This document shows, one piece after another, positions 5,722-6,444 of a stretch of DNA of 6,444 nucleotides. Origin of the DNA: an uncultured Porphyromonadaceae bacterium. GTDB lineage: Bacteria > Bacteroidota > Bacteroidia > Bacteroidales > Muribaculaceae. The notes beneath the pieces are model-generated. The model did no database searches. It saw only the letters and a program-made list of their open reading frames with translations, and had not been told where the DNA came from. The position numbers and the translations under genes are program-made. The stretch spans positions 1-6,444 of the forward strand of contig CAMWZB010000061.1 of assembly GCA_947178655.1 (NCBI GenBank). The letters are read 5' to 3'. The first letter of the stretch is position 1. Each line of letters begins with the position of its first letter.

Positions 5722-6444
5722 ATGTTGTTTAAATCCAAATTATTAACCCTGTTATCTTTGCTGCTGTTGCTGACCGGCGTATCGGCCGTGGCCCAGAACA
5801 ATATCACAGTGAAGTCATTCGCAGAAGACCCCAACGAGACCACACCGCGCGTACATCCGGTGACCGACCCGAGCAGCGGCGACAGATGCGCCCTCATCAT
5901 CGTCACCAACGTCGAGGCAGGCGGATACCACTTTGATTTCGGCGGTCTTTACAGCAAAGTCGAGGAACGCACCGTCGGCGGACGCCCCGCCTATCTGGTA
6001 TACGTGGCACCCGGCGCACGCCGCGTGACCATCTCGAACAGCAATTCGTCGATCAGCACCCTGCGCGACTACCGCTTCAGCAAGGGACTCACCAAAGCCA
6101 CCACCTACCGCATGGAGCTGGGAGAGATATATCTGTCCACTCAGAAGCAGTACCTCGAATTCACCGTCTCGCCCACCGACGCCTACCTTGAGGTGAACGG
6201 CGAGCCCTGGGCGCTCAACAGCGACGGCTACGTGAGCAAGAGCGTGCCCTTCGGCACATACAACTACGTGGTGAAGGCCACCGACTACCACGCCGAGCCC
6301 GGCACTGTCGTGGTCAACGACCCCAATCAGGCCGTAAAGGTCAACCTGATACTGCGTCCGGCCTACGGCTTCCTGACCGTCAACGGCGGCGACGCCCTCG
6401 AAGGCGCCAACATCTACATCGACGAGAAGCGCGTGGGTACGGGC
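5722..6444 (+). CDS. Exported PEGA-domain protein (5' part, cut by window end)
   Basis: An open frame of 241 codons runs off the right edge, so the C-terminus is missing. Residues 1-24 are a strong Sec signal peptide (KSK, then a leucine-rich core, then VSAVA before QNN). Residues about 26-135 resemble the N-terminal region of Bacteroidetes PEGA proteins (ITVKSFAEDPNET, then DRCALIIVTN, then PAYLVYVAPGARRVTISN). A PEGA-type repeat follows at about 147-210 (FTVSPTDAYLEVNGEPW, then VPFGTYNYVVKATDY). A second begins at about 215 (GFLTVNGGDALEGANIYID) and is incomplete. PEGA domains are small beta-rich surface modules; no enzymatic role is suggested. The ATG at 5722 is the only start after an in-frame TAA at 5668, and has no Shine-Dalgarno site. 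The first 13 codons are AT-rich, then the gene turns strongly to C-ending codons. It is divergent from the helicase operon. Confidence 0.85.
   Translation, partial: MLFKSKLLTLLSLLLLLTGVSAVAQNNITVKSFAEDPNETTPRVHPVTDPSSGDRCALIIVTNVEAGGYHFDFGGLYSKVEERTVGGRPAYLVYVAPGARRVTISNSNSSISTLRDYRFSKGLTKATTYRMELGEIYLSTQKQYLEFTVSPTDAYLEVNGEPWALNSDGYVSKSVPFGTYNYVVKATDYHAEPGTVVVNDPNQAVKVNLILRPAYGFLTVNGGDALEGANIYIDEKRVGTG

Noticed and set aside
5815..6291. A 158-codon open frame on the minus strand inside the PEGA gene
   Set aside because: It is antisense to a well-supported signal-peptide and PEGA-repeat protein, and its Gly/Val/Ala-rich low-complexity translation is typical of a shadow of C-ending codons.

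Overview
The window looks like chromosomal DNA of a gut-type Bacteroidales bacterium. The gene content points there: a DUF3256-type secreted protein, a PEGA-repeat protein with the N-terminal region common in Bacteroidetes, and a bacterial GH3-family enzyme. So do the signals: TAnnTTTG-type -7 promoter elements and starts without Shine-Dalgarno sequences. The fairly GC-rich coding DNA beside AT-rich spacers would fit Muribaculaceae or a relative, but family-level placement is inference from style and was not tested.

Left and centre (36-5428, minus strand): five genes form what appears to be one operon, transcribed right to left. The order is a DEAD-box RNA helicase with a C-terminal DbpA-like RNA-binding domain, a secreted DUF3256 protein, xseA and xseB (the two subunits of exodeoxyribonuclease VII), and a GH3-family acyl-adenylating enzyme. 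The helicase and DUF3256 are 24 bases apart. Every later junction overlaps by 1 to 11 bases, with a TGATG stop/start at xseB-GH3 and most likely also at DUF3256-xseA, so translational coupling is likely. No promoter-like element is visible between genes.

Divergent spacer (5429-5721): this AT-rich region of 293 bases carries a promoter-like element on each strand. It also holds an isolated GC-rich patch with overlapping palindromes (about 5524-5550), a run of seven G (5617-5623), and an 8-bp inverted repeat at the predicted 5' end of the rightward transcript.

Right (5722 to the window edge, plus strand): the first 241 codons of an exported PEGA-domain protein, cut off by the window end.

Functionally, the leftward operon combines RNA remodelling (helicase), single-stranded DNA degradation (Exo VII) and a small-molecule or acyl conjugation enzyme (GH3). 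The only well-understood partnership is XseA with XseB. No CRISPR array, mobile element, tRNA or rRNA was seen. I found no convincing new defence or mobile system; the most unusual items are the operon composition and the structured divergent spacer.
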